From Mytilus trossulus (lineage: Eukaryota; Mollusca; Bivalvia; Mytilida; Mytilidae), in the NCBI RefSeq assembly GCF_036588685.1, contig NC_086386.1, positions 70,182,682 to 70,246,681 on the forward strand: a stretch of DNA of 64,000 nucleotides, read 5' to 3'. Below are positions 34,901-45,817 of the stretch, one piece after another. Both the position numbers and the translations under genes were made by a program. Each line of letters opens with the position of its first letter. Position 1 is the stretch's first letter. The notes beneath the pieces were generated by a model that worked only from the letters and a program-made list of their open reading frames with translations, did not search any database and had not been told where the DNA came from.

Positions 34901-36324
34901 ATCCTCAATTTCAGTATCCAGTGATAACATCTGACATTAAAACATTAATGTGAATGTTCGGATTATATTTAAGGATTGAATGCTTCTTTTTGTAACTTCA
35001 TAGGGTTGTATAAGCGTTGACCGAAGTATATTTTGTATGAAGCGCGGAAGCTAGGATCATTGAAGTATTTTTATTTAACTTACCTGTGCAATTTATTGTA
35101 GGACCTCGTGTCATCCTGAATGATAAATTTTGTTGTGTTATATAGTTGATTCAGGAATAACGCGAGATTGCAGTGTGGCCAATAAGAATAACGTATTATA
35201 ATGAAACATACATCTATGTAGGCCCTTTATAGCATGTTATTCGGTGTGAGGCAAGGCTCCGTGTTGAAGGCCGTACATTGACCCATAATGGTTTACTTTT
35301 ATAAATTGTTATTTGGATGGAGAGTTGTCTTATTGGCACTCACACCACATCTTCCTATATCTATATACTTTTATAAGATAGACCTTGGTTCAAGGAGATC
35401 ATAACTCTTTATATCAGTTTTGCGTTTGTAAAAGTCAAGTTCCATTTATGTATTTTAGGCATTTACTTGAAACTTTTTGGGAGAAAAACGAAAAAAAAGG
35501 CGTCCGAATACTGTTTCCGTAATCAGACCGACTTTTAAGTCAATGACAAGACTGCGGATTTTAACTTTTAAACATAATTTTCATAATTACTCGGGGACAT
35601 CACAATTATTTTCCTGCATGTATACTATGTTTATACTCCTATAATATATGGAGACTCAGTGATCGCCGAGGAGAAGAAACTTGGAATCGATAGTTAATAG
35701 CAAATACACTTTATCTATAATAAAATACATAGTAACCACAAATGCGTAAATCATGGAATTTAACAGAAAGCAAAAACAATAACGGACTTTGGAAAAAAGG
35801 GAGCGGGCTTAAAACATTTTGTAAAATAATTGTCCTATCTCCAAGTACCTATGACTTTTGATACCTTTTATGAAATTCTTTAGACATAAAATCTAAAATT
35901 ACAAAAAATCGTCCTACAACATGCAGTTTATAACCTTCAACCAAGCTCTAAATGCCAACGATTGCACGGGTGTGTCCTAGTATTTATATTATAAAAACAG
36001 TACTACATTGTAGTTGGGTGGATATAAATTGTCACAAACCTCATTATGCAACCTCATCTTAAACCGTCGGAAGTAGTAAAAATTATTCGTCTCTTCATCA
36101 GGTATGATATCTTGTGTATATTTGTTATCAGCTTTATATCCGAAAGCTACAAATTCTTTCTCTTTGTTCAGCAGCACAGACGTGGGTGTCTTGCTTGAGG
36201 TCAAATCAGTATCTTGCCATTCACATGTGTAAATTGCCACTTTTTCGTCCCTTGTAGAAAAGGCAAAGCCAGAATATGTTGTCCCAAAGTCTATTGCCGC
36301 CACAAATAGTTTTGTCACATCCAT
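30905..36324 (-). CDS. heat shock 70 kDa protein 12 (HSPA12)-like, four exons, complete
   Basis: Exons 36040-36324, 34712-34930, 32560-32713 and 30905-31962 join in frame to 571 codons plus TAA. This is shorter than vertebrate HSPA12A (about 675) but usual for the expanded bivalve family. Residues 11-19 (IDFGTTYSG) are the first phosphate-binding loop of the actin-like ATPase fold. Residues 217-224 (DLGGGTAD) are the second and are rebuilt exactly across an intron. VIMVGGFSE near 380 is the adenosine motif. ALEPEAASIYC and KYLKEEM-type segments are HSPA12 signatures and not those of classical Hsp70. The C-terminus lacks a canonical EEVD. The protein is probably a cytosolic ATP-binding chaperone-like factor; in bivalves the family is expanded and often linked to stress or immunity (family knowledge, not shown here). 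No signal peptide or clear heat-shock element was seen upstream. The exact paralogue is unknown. Confidence 0.95.
31963..32559. other. HSPA12-like intron 3
   Basis: The intron holds a decayed family A tail at about 32000-32062 (GTCATTTTGTCTCTTGAAAC, AACTGGCAATTATGCAACAT). No other feature is seen. Confidence 0.6.
32560..32713 (-). CDS. HSPA12-like exon 3
   Basis: It runs from an ATTGTAG acceptor to GGTG before GTAGGT. It encodes AGIKKDQLTLALEPEAASIY and ends KFMVIDLG plus one base. ALEPEAAS is the HSPA12 hallmark. The junctions match the family on both sides (KAAEE-AGI and DLG-GGTAD). Confidence 0.95.
32714..34711. other. HSPA12-like intron 2
   Basis: A family D fragment (33095-33150: GACGAAACGCGTGTCTGGC, CATTATAATCCTGGTACC) lies here. 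The plus ORFs at 32882-33191 and 34495-34689 have no recognisable domain. The segment 34340-34690 is less AT-rich than its surroundings and may be a decayed element. Confidence 0.5.
34712..34930 (-). CDS. HSPA12-like exon 2
   Basis: It is bounded by GTCAG and GAG followed by GTAAAA and holds 73 codons in phase 0. It encodes MLSLDTEIEDVCGKKMKALD, then VFCISIKYLKEEMIKKLQ and YVLTVPAIWADQAKFFMRKA, corresponding to the VLTVPAIW strand of the Hsp70-type ATPase domain. Confidence 0.95.
34931..36039. other. HSPA12-like intron 1 with family A tail
   Basis: A plus-oriented family A 3' end spans about 35215-35362 (GGCTCCGTGTTGAAGGCCGT, GGAGAGTTGTCTTATTGGCA, CACACCACATCTTC). The rest is AT-rich and non-coding. 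Confidence 0.7.
36040..36324 (-). CDS. HSPA12-like exon 1 with start codon
   Basis: The ATG at 36324 begins MDVTKLFVAAIDFGTTYSGF, the normal spacing from the start to the phosphate loop in this family. The exon ends at RLHNE followed by GTTTGT, a weak but valid donor that restores the NE-MLSLDTEIED junction in phase 0. Upstream is AT-rich, with a TA run at about 36443-36460. Confidence 0.9.
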
Positions 36325-37261
36325 GTGCCTGCCATTTATATATTGTATTTATTAATATTTCACATTTTAATAAAAAAAAATATAAACATTAGGGTGTTCA
36401 TTTCCCAAATCTCTAATATTCCAGATCCCCACTTTTTGTACCCTATATATATATATATCATACAAACCAAAAGCCTGGCGACATCCCCCACGTACACAGT
36501 ATTCCGTTTTTCGTGGGGTTCTACTCAAAGAATATATTCAGTGAAAATTAGATATTTTTTAAAGAAATTAATGCTATATATTTACTGTTAGTCTGTTTGA
36601 TTATACTTGATTTATATGAGTGCATTTGAACTCATAATAGTACGTTTCGTTATTCCTATCGAAGATCGGTGCATTTCTCCAGAGTCCGGGCACTCAAGCT
36701 GCCTCAACCAATAAAAGACTGGCCGCCACGAAATAGCCCAAAAGTGGCGTTCAAACACGAACAATCATTCAATCATAATAGTACGTATATTAAATCAACC
36801 AAATATTTAAAGTTCATGAATATTGATATTGAAAAAAACTGTCACTTCATACATACATTTATGTTATGTTTATGTCGTGCACAAGTTGCGATTTGTACAT
36901 GTTATAATTTGTACAATGCTAAAATACAAGTTATAACATGTACACAATATTGCTTAAAAATTGTTTTTACTTGTACAAAATTTGAAAATTTTCAATTATT
37001 ACAGCACATGCCATTAACCTCACTGATATTTTCATCATTTTTTTGTTATTGTCCATTCATCGATGTTAAAGTGATACCTTTTTGATACAGTTAAATAGTT
37101 TATATAATTAATTAATACTTCAATTTGTTTAACAGAATTCCGTATTCTGGCGCTTTCTTGTGGTCATATTGCTGCTGTCATAACTAGTAAGGGTTTTATT
37201 TGAAATTTCATATATTGACATCAAGCGTACACAAAAGAGAGCCCTCGCTGACCAGCAGGTA
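36325..37261. other. upstream of the HSPA12-like gene; palindrome, no gene seen
   Basis: Two ORFs on the plus strand (36325-36591, 36669-37085) are low-complexity chance readings. An inverted pair GTACATGTTATAA / TTATAACATGTAC with a short spacer lies at about 36895-36945. No heat-shock element consensus was identified. Confidence 0.5.
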
Positions 37262-37570
37262 CACGTAGTTATAAAAGGTACCAGGAGTATAATTCAATAC
37301 GCCAGACGCACGCTTCGTCTACATAAGACTAATCAGTGACGCTCAGATCGAAATAGTTAAAAGCCAAACAAGTATAAAGCTGAAGAGCATAGAAGACCCC
37401 TAAAATATTGTTCCAAATTCGGCTAAGGTTATCTATGCCTGGGATAAAGTAGTTCTCAGTATTTCGAATAATTCATACTTTTGAAAACAGTAAATTTATA
37501 GGAAATAAATGACCATTCATGTAATTGATGTCAACATCGTGGCGGCGTGCTGACTACAAGCTGATGCCTT
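37262..37570 (+). repeat. family D dispersed repeat copy
   Basis: AAAGGTACCAGGAGTATAAT, CGTCTACATAAGACTAATCA, GTGACGCTCAGATCG and GGTTATCTATGCCTGGGA are collinear with 58110-58440 and 62415-62700. It is non-coding. Confidence 0.8.
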
Positions 37571-38019
37571 TACAAAAAACTCAAAAACTAGATTTACAGT
37601 TCTCTCCAAAGGTGATAACGTTATCATTCCTATTCCTAGCAGGCCCTGTCGATGAGAGAAACTTAAAAGGCGTGGTGATCATGGTGCATGAACATGGCGG
37701 CTATAAAATAGGAAATCATAAAGTTGGACAAATAAAGTGGTACTTGAGTAGAAACCAGCTTCAATTGTTTTTTGGTAAATGCAACTTTAAATTTGTCTGA
37801 AGCCGGTCCAGATAGACTCTTAAAGTGCGTAAGTTGTGCATCGTCAGGGTTAGAAAGGCAGTTGTAAGCCCGGTAGGTGTAAATGTAGAAGAATAACAGT
37901 TTGGTGCAGTCTTGTAGCAACAAGTAAAAAAACAAGCTTGTTTCTTAATTGGAGGAAAATGAAGTATTTTATGCATGCTGTTAACCAACGGCCTAATTAA
38001 CGTACAAAAATAAATGTGC

Positions 38020-38645
38020 AAAATACAAATATGTTACACAGCAACAAACGACTACCACTGATTTACAGACTCTTGACTTGGGACAGGCACATTCATACAG
38101 AATGTGGCGGTGTTAAACATGTTACCGAATCCCGACGCTTCCCAACCTGGAACACAGTGTTGTAACGGTGCAATATAAGGACGAACTATTAAGAATCAGT
38201 TGAAAATTAAAGGCTTAAAGGAATATGATGTACAGTAGTTGTCGTTTGTTTATGTAATTTATACGTGTTTCTCGTTTCTCGTTTTTTTATGGTTTTGCAG
38301 TAGTAATTTCGGGGCCCTGTATAGCTTGTTGTTCGGTGTGAGCCAAGGCTCCGTGTTGAATTAAGGCCGTTCATTGACCTATATTGGTTTACTTTTATAA
38401 ATTGTTATTTGGATGGAGAGTTGTCTCAGTGGCACTCATACCACATCTTCCTATACCTATTAACTCCTCAGAAGGATGCAAATAGAAATACAACTAACAA
38501 AAACACAGAGTGGACCTGGCGGGGTACTTCATGTACTTGTACATCCAAACAACAAAAAGACACCGAGTAGAGATCTGAGAGTAATGACTCGCAGTTACTG
38601 ACATCTAGTTCAAAGCCAGAACAACCTCATAAAAAAAATCATGCA
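38020..38645 (-). repeat. family A copy interrupted by an oppositely oriented family A copy
   Basis: The inverted copy reads from CAACAAACGACTACCACTGA (38041) to AAAATTAAAGGC (38214) and resumes at 38461 with ACCTGGCGGGGTACTTCATG and CGCAGTTACTGACATCTAG. Between them, about 38225-38460, sits a plus-oriented family A tail ending GTGGCACTCATACCACATC. The flanking order of blocks equals that of the 29745 copy, so this is a nested insertion. Confidence 0.75.
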
Positions 38646-39664
38646 TTGAAGAATATAAGTTATCAACATAATCAACCAGTTCACATCCAACATCTAATGT
38701 ATGTTTATTTAGAACCTGAACTCGGTGGCGGAAAAGGGACATACATGGTTGGAACACCCCTTTTTCATCCTGGGTTGGGACCCCTCCCCCTATTTAAAAA
38801 TGACTTGATTCGACCCTGCACTGATGATAGAATTGTAGTCGGTGACTCGGCCGTCAATGTTGTGGATCTTGTACGTTTTCTTTAGGTCACCAAGAATTAT
38901 CTCATTGTTGTTTACTACATCATGCACATTTGTAAATCCATCATTGACTTAAAATCGTTTATGATAGTTTACTGTTCTTATGAACCATTTGTCGCGTGCA
39001 TGCTCTGACAAATCTTGATAAATATAGAATAAAAATAATATGTGTATACAAATTATGTAGTTAGAGTCTCTTAGGGGTGGGAGCAGAAATGTATCAACCA
39101 ATTCTGGGCATTGAAAATATCATATTTTGTTAATCTTAACGTTATCATGGTTATAATTTATACTGTCTAAAGTTGGTAATTTCTGCAAACAAAACATTAA
39201 GATAAATAAGAATTAAGATATTAATGAATATGATATGATAAATAGGATTACACACCTGAATTACTTATGAAACACAACCGTCTATTTCATTTTCAGCCGA
39301 GGAAGTTAAATAGATTTCTAAATACAACACAGATTATAAATAGATTTTAAAGGGAAATAATCGATATGAAAAATAGACAAAAATGTGTACCCTATCAATT
39401 TTAACGTTTCTTATAAGTTATGAAAAAGACATCGAATTTTACTTTTTGCATCATTTATTTAGTACAAAAAAATGTTAGTGTATCTATCATTCATTTCACT
39501 TCATAAGAAACTGAGTTGAAAAGGGGGGGGGGGGGGGGGGGGGGGGGGTTCTCTGCAATTAAGCTTACAGCAAGCTCAACAATTTGTTTAGGATAAGTAC
39601 GTGAAGCAGGGATTAAAAAAAATCATCATAATGATATATTGAAGTCTCTTGAAAATCACAATAG
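38646..39664. other. intergenic with G26 homopolymer
   Basis: No gene is seen. A run of 26 G lies at 39523-39548. The plus ORF 38646-38885 shows no domain. Confidence 0.5.
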
Positions 39665-41395
39665 ATATAGGAAGATGTGGTGGGAGTGCCAATGAGACAA
39701 CTCTCCATCCAAATAACAATTTAAAAATTAAACCATTATAGGTTAAAGTACGGCCTTTAACAAGGAGCACAATCCATATATATCAAAAAAGGGTACAACA
39801 TCGCCATAAAATAACTATAAAATGAACACATATTAGATATTTCGGATAACAGATATCGTTCTTCGGTAATCATGGTAATAGCACGACGCAAATGAATCAT
39901 CTCAATATGTCACTATCAAAATCTTGAAAATTTATACAATTTAAGCGAACATCACAGACGCTGGTACAATTTTAAAAGTTCCAAATACGGCGCAAAGACT
40001 ACAAAGATATACCAAAGTAAAAATAGTTATTTGCGATGTGAAATGAAACAAATCTAAATTTCTAAAGGTGTTGGCAGTTGAGATGTTACAACAACTGCAT
40101 GGATAGCTGTCCCCAAATAAATGAAACAAAAATGCACTAACCGATCCAAGTTGGTGTAATATTTCAAATTTGATAACGGTAGGGCAATTGCAACAGAAAC
40201 TACATATTTAAGCCTCCCAAACGAAATGCAGTTTAATAATGATTAAAAAAATAAGTAAAATTTTATTTGATATGGTAAAATTATTGAACGTGGCTACGTA
40301 CTTGTACATCCATCCGAAATGAATGGAGACCTGTAATTTAAACTTATATGATTTTTAAAAAACTTTCAAACTGTAAATCCAGAGCGGAAGCCGGAGTTCC
40401 TGGAAACAAGTGATAGTAGGGAAAAAAATGTAAAAAAAAAGTAATGACAGGAAAATGAGTGACTCATTCTATGTTTTTTCATGTATGCCCTCTGGGGAAA
40501 CTGTCCTTCACTTTCTTATCCAAAATCTTTCTCGAGCGACTCTGTCGACCTTCGACCAACCCTCGTTGTGGTCTATGATTGTGATGATAAGGTTTTTGAG
40601 ATCAGGTTGGGTGTGTCCAGGTGATCTCAAATGACGACTTACGGGTAGGTCAGGCTTGCAAGTGTAGTCACTTCGATGACCATTCAAGCGTTTGTTGAAT
40701 GGCTGCTCTATATCGCCAACATACTGCATCATGTGCATGCCAGATTGACACTGAAGGAGGTATACAGCATTCTGGGTTTTGCAAGTTGCATTGCAAAATA
40801 TAGTGTACACAGACCCAGTCGAGTGGCAAATAAATGTTTGAGTATTTAGTATTTGTTGACAAGTCAGACATCGTCTGTTATCACATGACTTGCACCATCC
40901 TGCAGTTGAACAGCTTTTATTTGAGGAGACGTCAGCTCTTACAAATAAGTCTTTCAGACTTGCTGGTCTCCGAAAAGCTAAGACAGGAGGATTGGGAAAA
41001 ATCTTGGGTAATAAAGGGTGTTTGGCAATAATTTCCCAATTGGCACGGATCAAACGTGAAAGGTTAGTATAGAATGGATTGTATGTCAGAAAAAACGGGA
41101 CTATTTCACTGCGCCTCATCCGTTTGTACTGTTACAGGTTATTGCGGCTGTTATTGTTAGCGCGCACAATTCCCTTATCTATGGCCAATTTCTTATAACC
41201 TCGTTTGGTAAAAAAATCCGCGAAGTTCCTGTAACCGTTTCGTGACAGCCTCCTCAAAGGAGCAAATCCGCTTGACTCTGAGAGCTTGACTGTACGGGAT
41301 ACTTTTTGTAAAGTGTTTTGGGTGACAGCTTTGGGCAGAAAGGTACTGATTTTTATCTGTAGGTTTACAGTAGAGGTCTGTTGATATGACACCGT
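39665..41395 (-). mobile_element. Penelope-like retroelement, 5'-truncated and decayed
   Basis: On the minus strand the element runs from a reverse-transcriptase thumb segment near 41395 through a Cys-rich linker and GIY-YIG endonuclease domain to a long 3' region. It ends at 39665 in the family A tail (inverse of GATGTGGTGGGAGTGCCAAT). Order and motifs are those of Penelope-like elements. No 5' half is present. The 3' region shares blocks with the palindromic copies at 46-48 kb (TATTTCGGATAACAGATATC; the GTGGC-TACTTGTACATCC block). Confidence 0.85.
40508..41395 (-). pseudogene. Penelope-like RT thumb plus GIY-YIG endonuclease ORF remnant
   Basis: The thumb segment reads DLYCKPTDKNQYLSAQSCHP and on to SIPYSQALRVKRICS, a hallmark of Penelope-like reverse transcriptases. 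A frameshift near 41215-41280 moves the reading to the frame containing FTKRGYKKLAIDKGIVR. One in-frame TAA follows at about 41132. The downstream part then includes IVPFFLTYNPFY, CKSCDNRRCLTC (a probable zinc-binding linker), AVYLLQCQSG and QYVGDIEQPFNKRLNGHRSD, the GIY-YIG-type core with its Arg helix. A few extra residues disturb the usual CGKQYVG. A TGA after FWIRK removes the last residues kept in the sister copies. It is therefore inactive. Confidence 0.85.
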
Positions 41396-41459
41396 CCTTT
41401 ATATTTTAATTATATGTCCTAGTAAAATCATAACCCATTATCTAGATAGGACATGTAAA

Positions 41460-41660
41460 TGTAGACACAAAAATGCAGCAACCGCGTGGTTCAACATACC
41501 ATGTTTCGTGAGATGTCAACCCTCCCCTATACACCAAGCCAATAAGGATAAAAAAAAACCAACACACACACACACATCATTACGCACATTACTGAAAATC
41601 AGTTTTAAAAAAGTGAGGGTCCGATATTAGAATAGGAATAAAACAGATGAAAAATCCATG
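41460..41660 (-). repeat. fragment of the 5735-type retroelement 3' part
   Basis: TGAGATGTCAACCCTCCCCT, ACCAAGCCAATAAGGATA, a CA run and ATTACGCACATTACTG match 6035-6110. It is short and decayed. Confidence 0.6.
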
Positions 41661-42245
41661 AAATTATAATAAGCAAAATGACAATGATCAACATAAATTA
41701 TCCTATTTAAAAATGGACCATTTAAAAATGTATGTTAAATTTTTAATGCAGTGAAAATATCGTGACTAAAGAAAAAAATGTATATACATTTCCATTTACA
41801 ACTTAGGTTGTGAAAAGTCATTAAGATCAACACAACCGAAGAACTTTTAGAATGAAACCATTTTTTTTTATGTTAGATAGAACATATAGAAGATCACATG
41901 TGAATTTGCTTCTTGTTCTCTCGGCTTCCTTTTTTTTACAAAGATTTTCCTTTCTGTAACGATATCTGTACGTTAAAAGACGAATAGAAAAATGCGGAAG
42001 ATATTCCGCAATTCACGACCCCTATAGATATATATATAGGAATGTTTCTTGTAGGGTAAAGAAAGGGGAAAGTACGCGTTTGTATAAAAGGTTGGTATAA
42101 AGTTTAAAAATATTAGCTTTTTTCTATATTTAGGACTCTTCCTAAATTGTTACTTTATTTGCGATTCAAGGGAAGATTTTTTTTTATCGTTTCTGTTAAA
42201 TTTATTCATAATTTTTATTTAATAAGTGACAATTAAGACTTTGAC
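41661..42245. other. intergenic, no gene seen
   Basis: AT-rich filler between the Penelope-like fragment and the CAC-ended transposon. No coding or repeat evidence. Confidence 0.5.
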
Positions 42246-42250
42246 ATATT

Positions 42251-43120
42251 CACCGTGTATCATCAGTACACCGGATATAGGTACTAACCAAGCGGACACG
42301 ATCGATTTTGACCTTACACGGTAACGAAAATCTTTGTTTTGCTTTATCAATATTCAATGTCCATTTCTCAACATTTGAAATTCCTGCTCCCAAATAATTT
42401 TCGCATCGATTTTTCCTATTCATAAAACAACTTTGATATTCTAAAATTAATTAACTTGTACATGTGTAAATAGTTGTGAATGTCAACACCAACTTTCAAT
42501 TTCGATACAGTTGTTGAGACATTTACATGTTTTATCTAAAATAAACCTAATACAGGGCAAAAGTAAAAGTTACCAATCATAAACCTACCTGTGATTACTC
42601 ATTCCTTGAAACTTTTTTGGTAATTATAAATAAACGAGTATGAAAATAAAAGTTTTTGTGTACGGTGTATAACAACTTAAATATGCACCATACATAAGGA
42701 TTTATGTGATCAGCTAAACACCGTACACAACGCTTCTTTCGGGATAAAATATCGAAAAATAACATATGTATGAAAGATTTCAATGCCAATTATTGACGCA
42801 GATATACTTTTTACACACACACAGTGGTCTTCTATCAGAAAAAGAGTTGCAATGAATGTAGAATTATATCGGATTAGACGAGGGCCAACTTCTTTGACAA
42901 GTATTTGCACATGTTTTTAGTAATCGTTCTTGTTTTGGGAAAATAATGAGACATCTGTAATCATCAACCTACGACCAAATCATTTTTTTAAATTATGCTT
43001 AGATTGAAGTACACATTGATATTATGTGAACAAAACAAAGATTTTCGTTACCGTGTAAGATCAAAATCGCTCACGCCCGCTTGGTTAGTACCTATATCCG
43101 CTGTACGATGATACACGGTG
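42251..43120. mobile_element. DNA transposon, 870 bp, CAC termini, 5-bp target duplication
   Basis: Terminal inverted repeats of about 90 bp (42251-42341 and 43031-43120) start CACCGTGTATCATC and include CGGATATAGGTACTAACCAA and TTACACGGTAACGAAAATCT on both sides, with several mismatches and one indel. ATATT flanks both ends (42246-42250 and 43121-43125). The interior has only short ORFs (minus 42595-42910) without a recognisable transposase, so it is non-autonomous. CAC ends with a 5-bp duplication fit the Transib/RAG-like superfamily; this class call is inference. Confidence 0.85.
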
Positions 43121-43125
43121 ATATT

Positions 43126-44244
43126 GTGTACTTTCAAATCGGTGTATGAAAAATCATAACTGAAAGGGTTATTGAGTAAAGATTAATTGCTTTTCTTTCC
43201 GTAAATCCTATGCTTAGAGAAAGATGAACCGGGGAAGAGGTTTCTACCTATTTAGAATGTTAAATCACAGAAAACAAAACAGTTTATTTTCCAATCTTTT
43301 ACTCCCCCAACCCCCCAAATTTCCTTTTTCTATTGTATTTATTTTTGAAGTCCATCTTAACGAAGTTTGATTGATCTGTAGCTAATCCCCCTCTCCCCTG
43401 TTTTGACACAAAACTTAAATATGATCCTCATAAACTTCGTCACTTTATAGGAATATTTATTAAAAAAGTCGTAATAAATTCCATCTAGTCTAAAAACTAA
43501 TCCAATTCAGAATTCATTTTATTTGGATATTCTTAAATACACTTCTTTTTTGGCAAAAATTACCAAGAATTGTTATTATGTGTTCTGATTGTTAAAGGGG
43601 CACTCATAGCTGCCAAATTCTTGTTCACCGATTTTACTCTAAATTCTCATATTTTATTAATAACAATGTAAAACATTTTTCCAAACTACCAAAAGTATAA
43701 AATACAGAATTTATAGGACATGGTCTCAATAAGATGTAGCTTCGTTTCGTAAGAATCTTAGCCAAGACGCCATCCAATAAACTATCGAGTTGACCTTATA
43801 TGACCATATTAGTGATGTAAACATAAACTATATATAAATAGATTAAGCACCTCGTGCAATTGGATTTTTATAGGTCTGTTCAATTTTGTTTTATAAATCA
43901 AAAATTTATGTTTATCGTCGTTTTTACCTTTACAAGAAAGATTTTTGTGGATCGAATTAGTCAATCAAATTATTTACCTTTGTTTCACTTTCAATGTTGA
44001 CATTCTTTTCCTTTAAATAACCGTACACGGACAATGCATGAGTTATTCTATCTCATTCTACAGGATTAAATTAGAGTTTACATGAATACGGATTTAATGA
44101 GGTCGAATTATTCACTTGCAAGTGAATAATTCATTATCAATGTTTATTAGCTTAATTTGACCTAATTGAACCATTTTAGTTGATAAAAGCAAATTGTTAT
44201 TTTACTATTTCACTTTCATTAAGGATCTCGTAGCCATTGCACCT
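43126..44244. other. intergenic, no gene seen
   Basis: AT-rich. A palindromic TATTCACTTGCAAGTGAATA lies near 44108-44130. No coding region is supported. Confidence 0.5.
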
Positions 44245-44248
44245 TTAA

Positions 44249-44512
44249 GGTGGTACCCAACACTTTCACTACAATTAATTTGGCTCGTTTAATTTTCATA
44301 AAATGTATTTACTTTGACCCTTTAACAAAAATTTAAAAATTTCAAAAATCTTGAACCAACCGTTTTGTCAGAAAAATTACACTGGTTATATAGCAGTTTG
44401 ACAAACACCAATTTTGATCATTGAGAAGCTTAGTATTCCCTTTACAACACAACGTTATTAAAACGTTTAGCTGACTTTACAGAGTTATCTCCCTGTAGTG
44501 TTAGGTACCACC
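44249..44512. mobile_element. TTAA-flanked inverted-repeat element (MITE), 264 bp
   Basis: TTAA is found at 44245-44248 and 44513-44516. The ends GGTGGTACCCAACACT and its inverse AGTGTTAGGTACCACC differ at one base. The leading GGTGGTA is shared with the element at 50774-51375. Confidence 0.85.
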
Positions 44513-45817
44513 TTAACTAATCTACTTTGTCTTTATTTTAAAGCAGATGGCGGATTCGGCGGTGGGAACGATAGGTCGTCCACCCTTGGATTAGACAACG
44601 CATCGTTTTTCAGCATAAATTCGTCAAAATTGTTTTTAGTCTCGCTACACTCGGTTATATTTTTATAATTTTATAGAATAATACCCTTTAAAAATTCAGG
44701 AGCCCTTAAGGTCAGAATACATTTGAACTGTGCAGTATATCTGAGGTAGTTAATGCACATCTTTGCTGTGTATTATTCAGATTATAGCACAGTGGAACAA
44801 AGAAATTGTACCCATGTCATAATTATGTTAATCATGCGTCTCTTTCAATAAACGTATAGGTTTCATTTCAAACGATCGTCTGGAACATGCATGACATATT
44901 TGCAACTGGGCGTTAAGCAACCAACAATCAATCAATCAATCATTTCAAACGACTGTTTATAACTGTAAAAAAACACCATGAAATATATTATCATTCATTA
45001 AACTATTGTGCACAAATAAGTTATAAGTTGACTGATTCCATTGTTTATGATGAAATTTCCGTGGTTGGTTGCGAATCACCAGTTGCTAAATCAAAATGGG
45101 GGCGTAGAGGGCTATAGGTGAATATCTAACTTTCTTGATTTAAGCATCCATTTTTTTTTTTTAAATAATTCCGGATCCACCCAAAACGTTTAGTCGTATC
45201 ATCATTTTAAAACGAAAAAGAAAAAAAAAAAACATGCATAGTTTAATTCTTTTATTGTAACTATATCTACAATTTCCCTGTCCCATTTAATCTGTCTGTA
45301 ACTGAATGTTTCAGTATTTGTGATGATGAATCTGACTCTAGATTATTTCTGCATAGTATTAATGCAAATACTACTACTAAAATGTTCATTGGACGAACAC
45401 TTGTTACTTGAATGAAGAAAAATACTACGTTGCGTAGGCTGATGTTTAGTTCATTCATTGGTATATTGTCAGATACTTGGTAACCGGAAATTTTCTATAA
45501 ACAATAACATATACATGTAATTGTACATGTATGAAGTGTTTCCTTTTCCGGTTTGGCTGTAACGATGCGTGGGTATACTGAAAAACAATAGACCCGCACC
45601 AGCTGTGTTGATATCTTGTAATATATAACAGTACTGTATGGCTTTATTGTTTGAATCAAATATTAGGTTTAACCTGGTAAAAAAATCGGCTAATAACTTT
45701 TCAATACCATTTACCAGTCACGAAAAATGGAGCAAATATGTGAGCAGAGCTTATCTGAGAAAAAAAGATATTTGTCTATTTCATAACCGCATTTCTTCAA
45801 AATACAAATTACATATA
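44513..45817. other. intergenic with a short-element end
   Basis: At 44908-44945, GGGCGTTAAGCAACCAACAA followed by (TCAA)n is the 3' end of a short dispersed element also present at 12128-12150. The ORFs at 45267-45458 (minus) and 45638-45847 (plus) are unsupported. Confidence 0.5.

Noticed and set aside
36669-37085. 138-codon plus ORF upstream of the HSPA12-like gene
   Set aside because: The translation is low complexity without family resemblance, and the stretch includes a palindrome.
40834-41072. Plus-strand ORFs opposite the Penelope-like ORF
   Set aside because: They are antisense shadows of the GIY-YIG reading frame.
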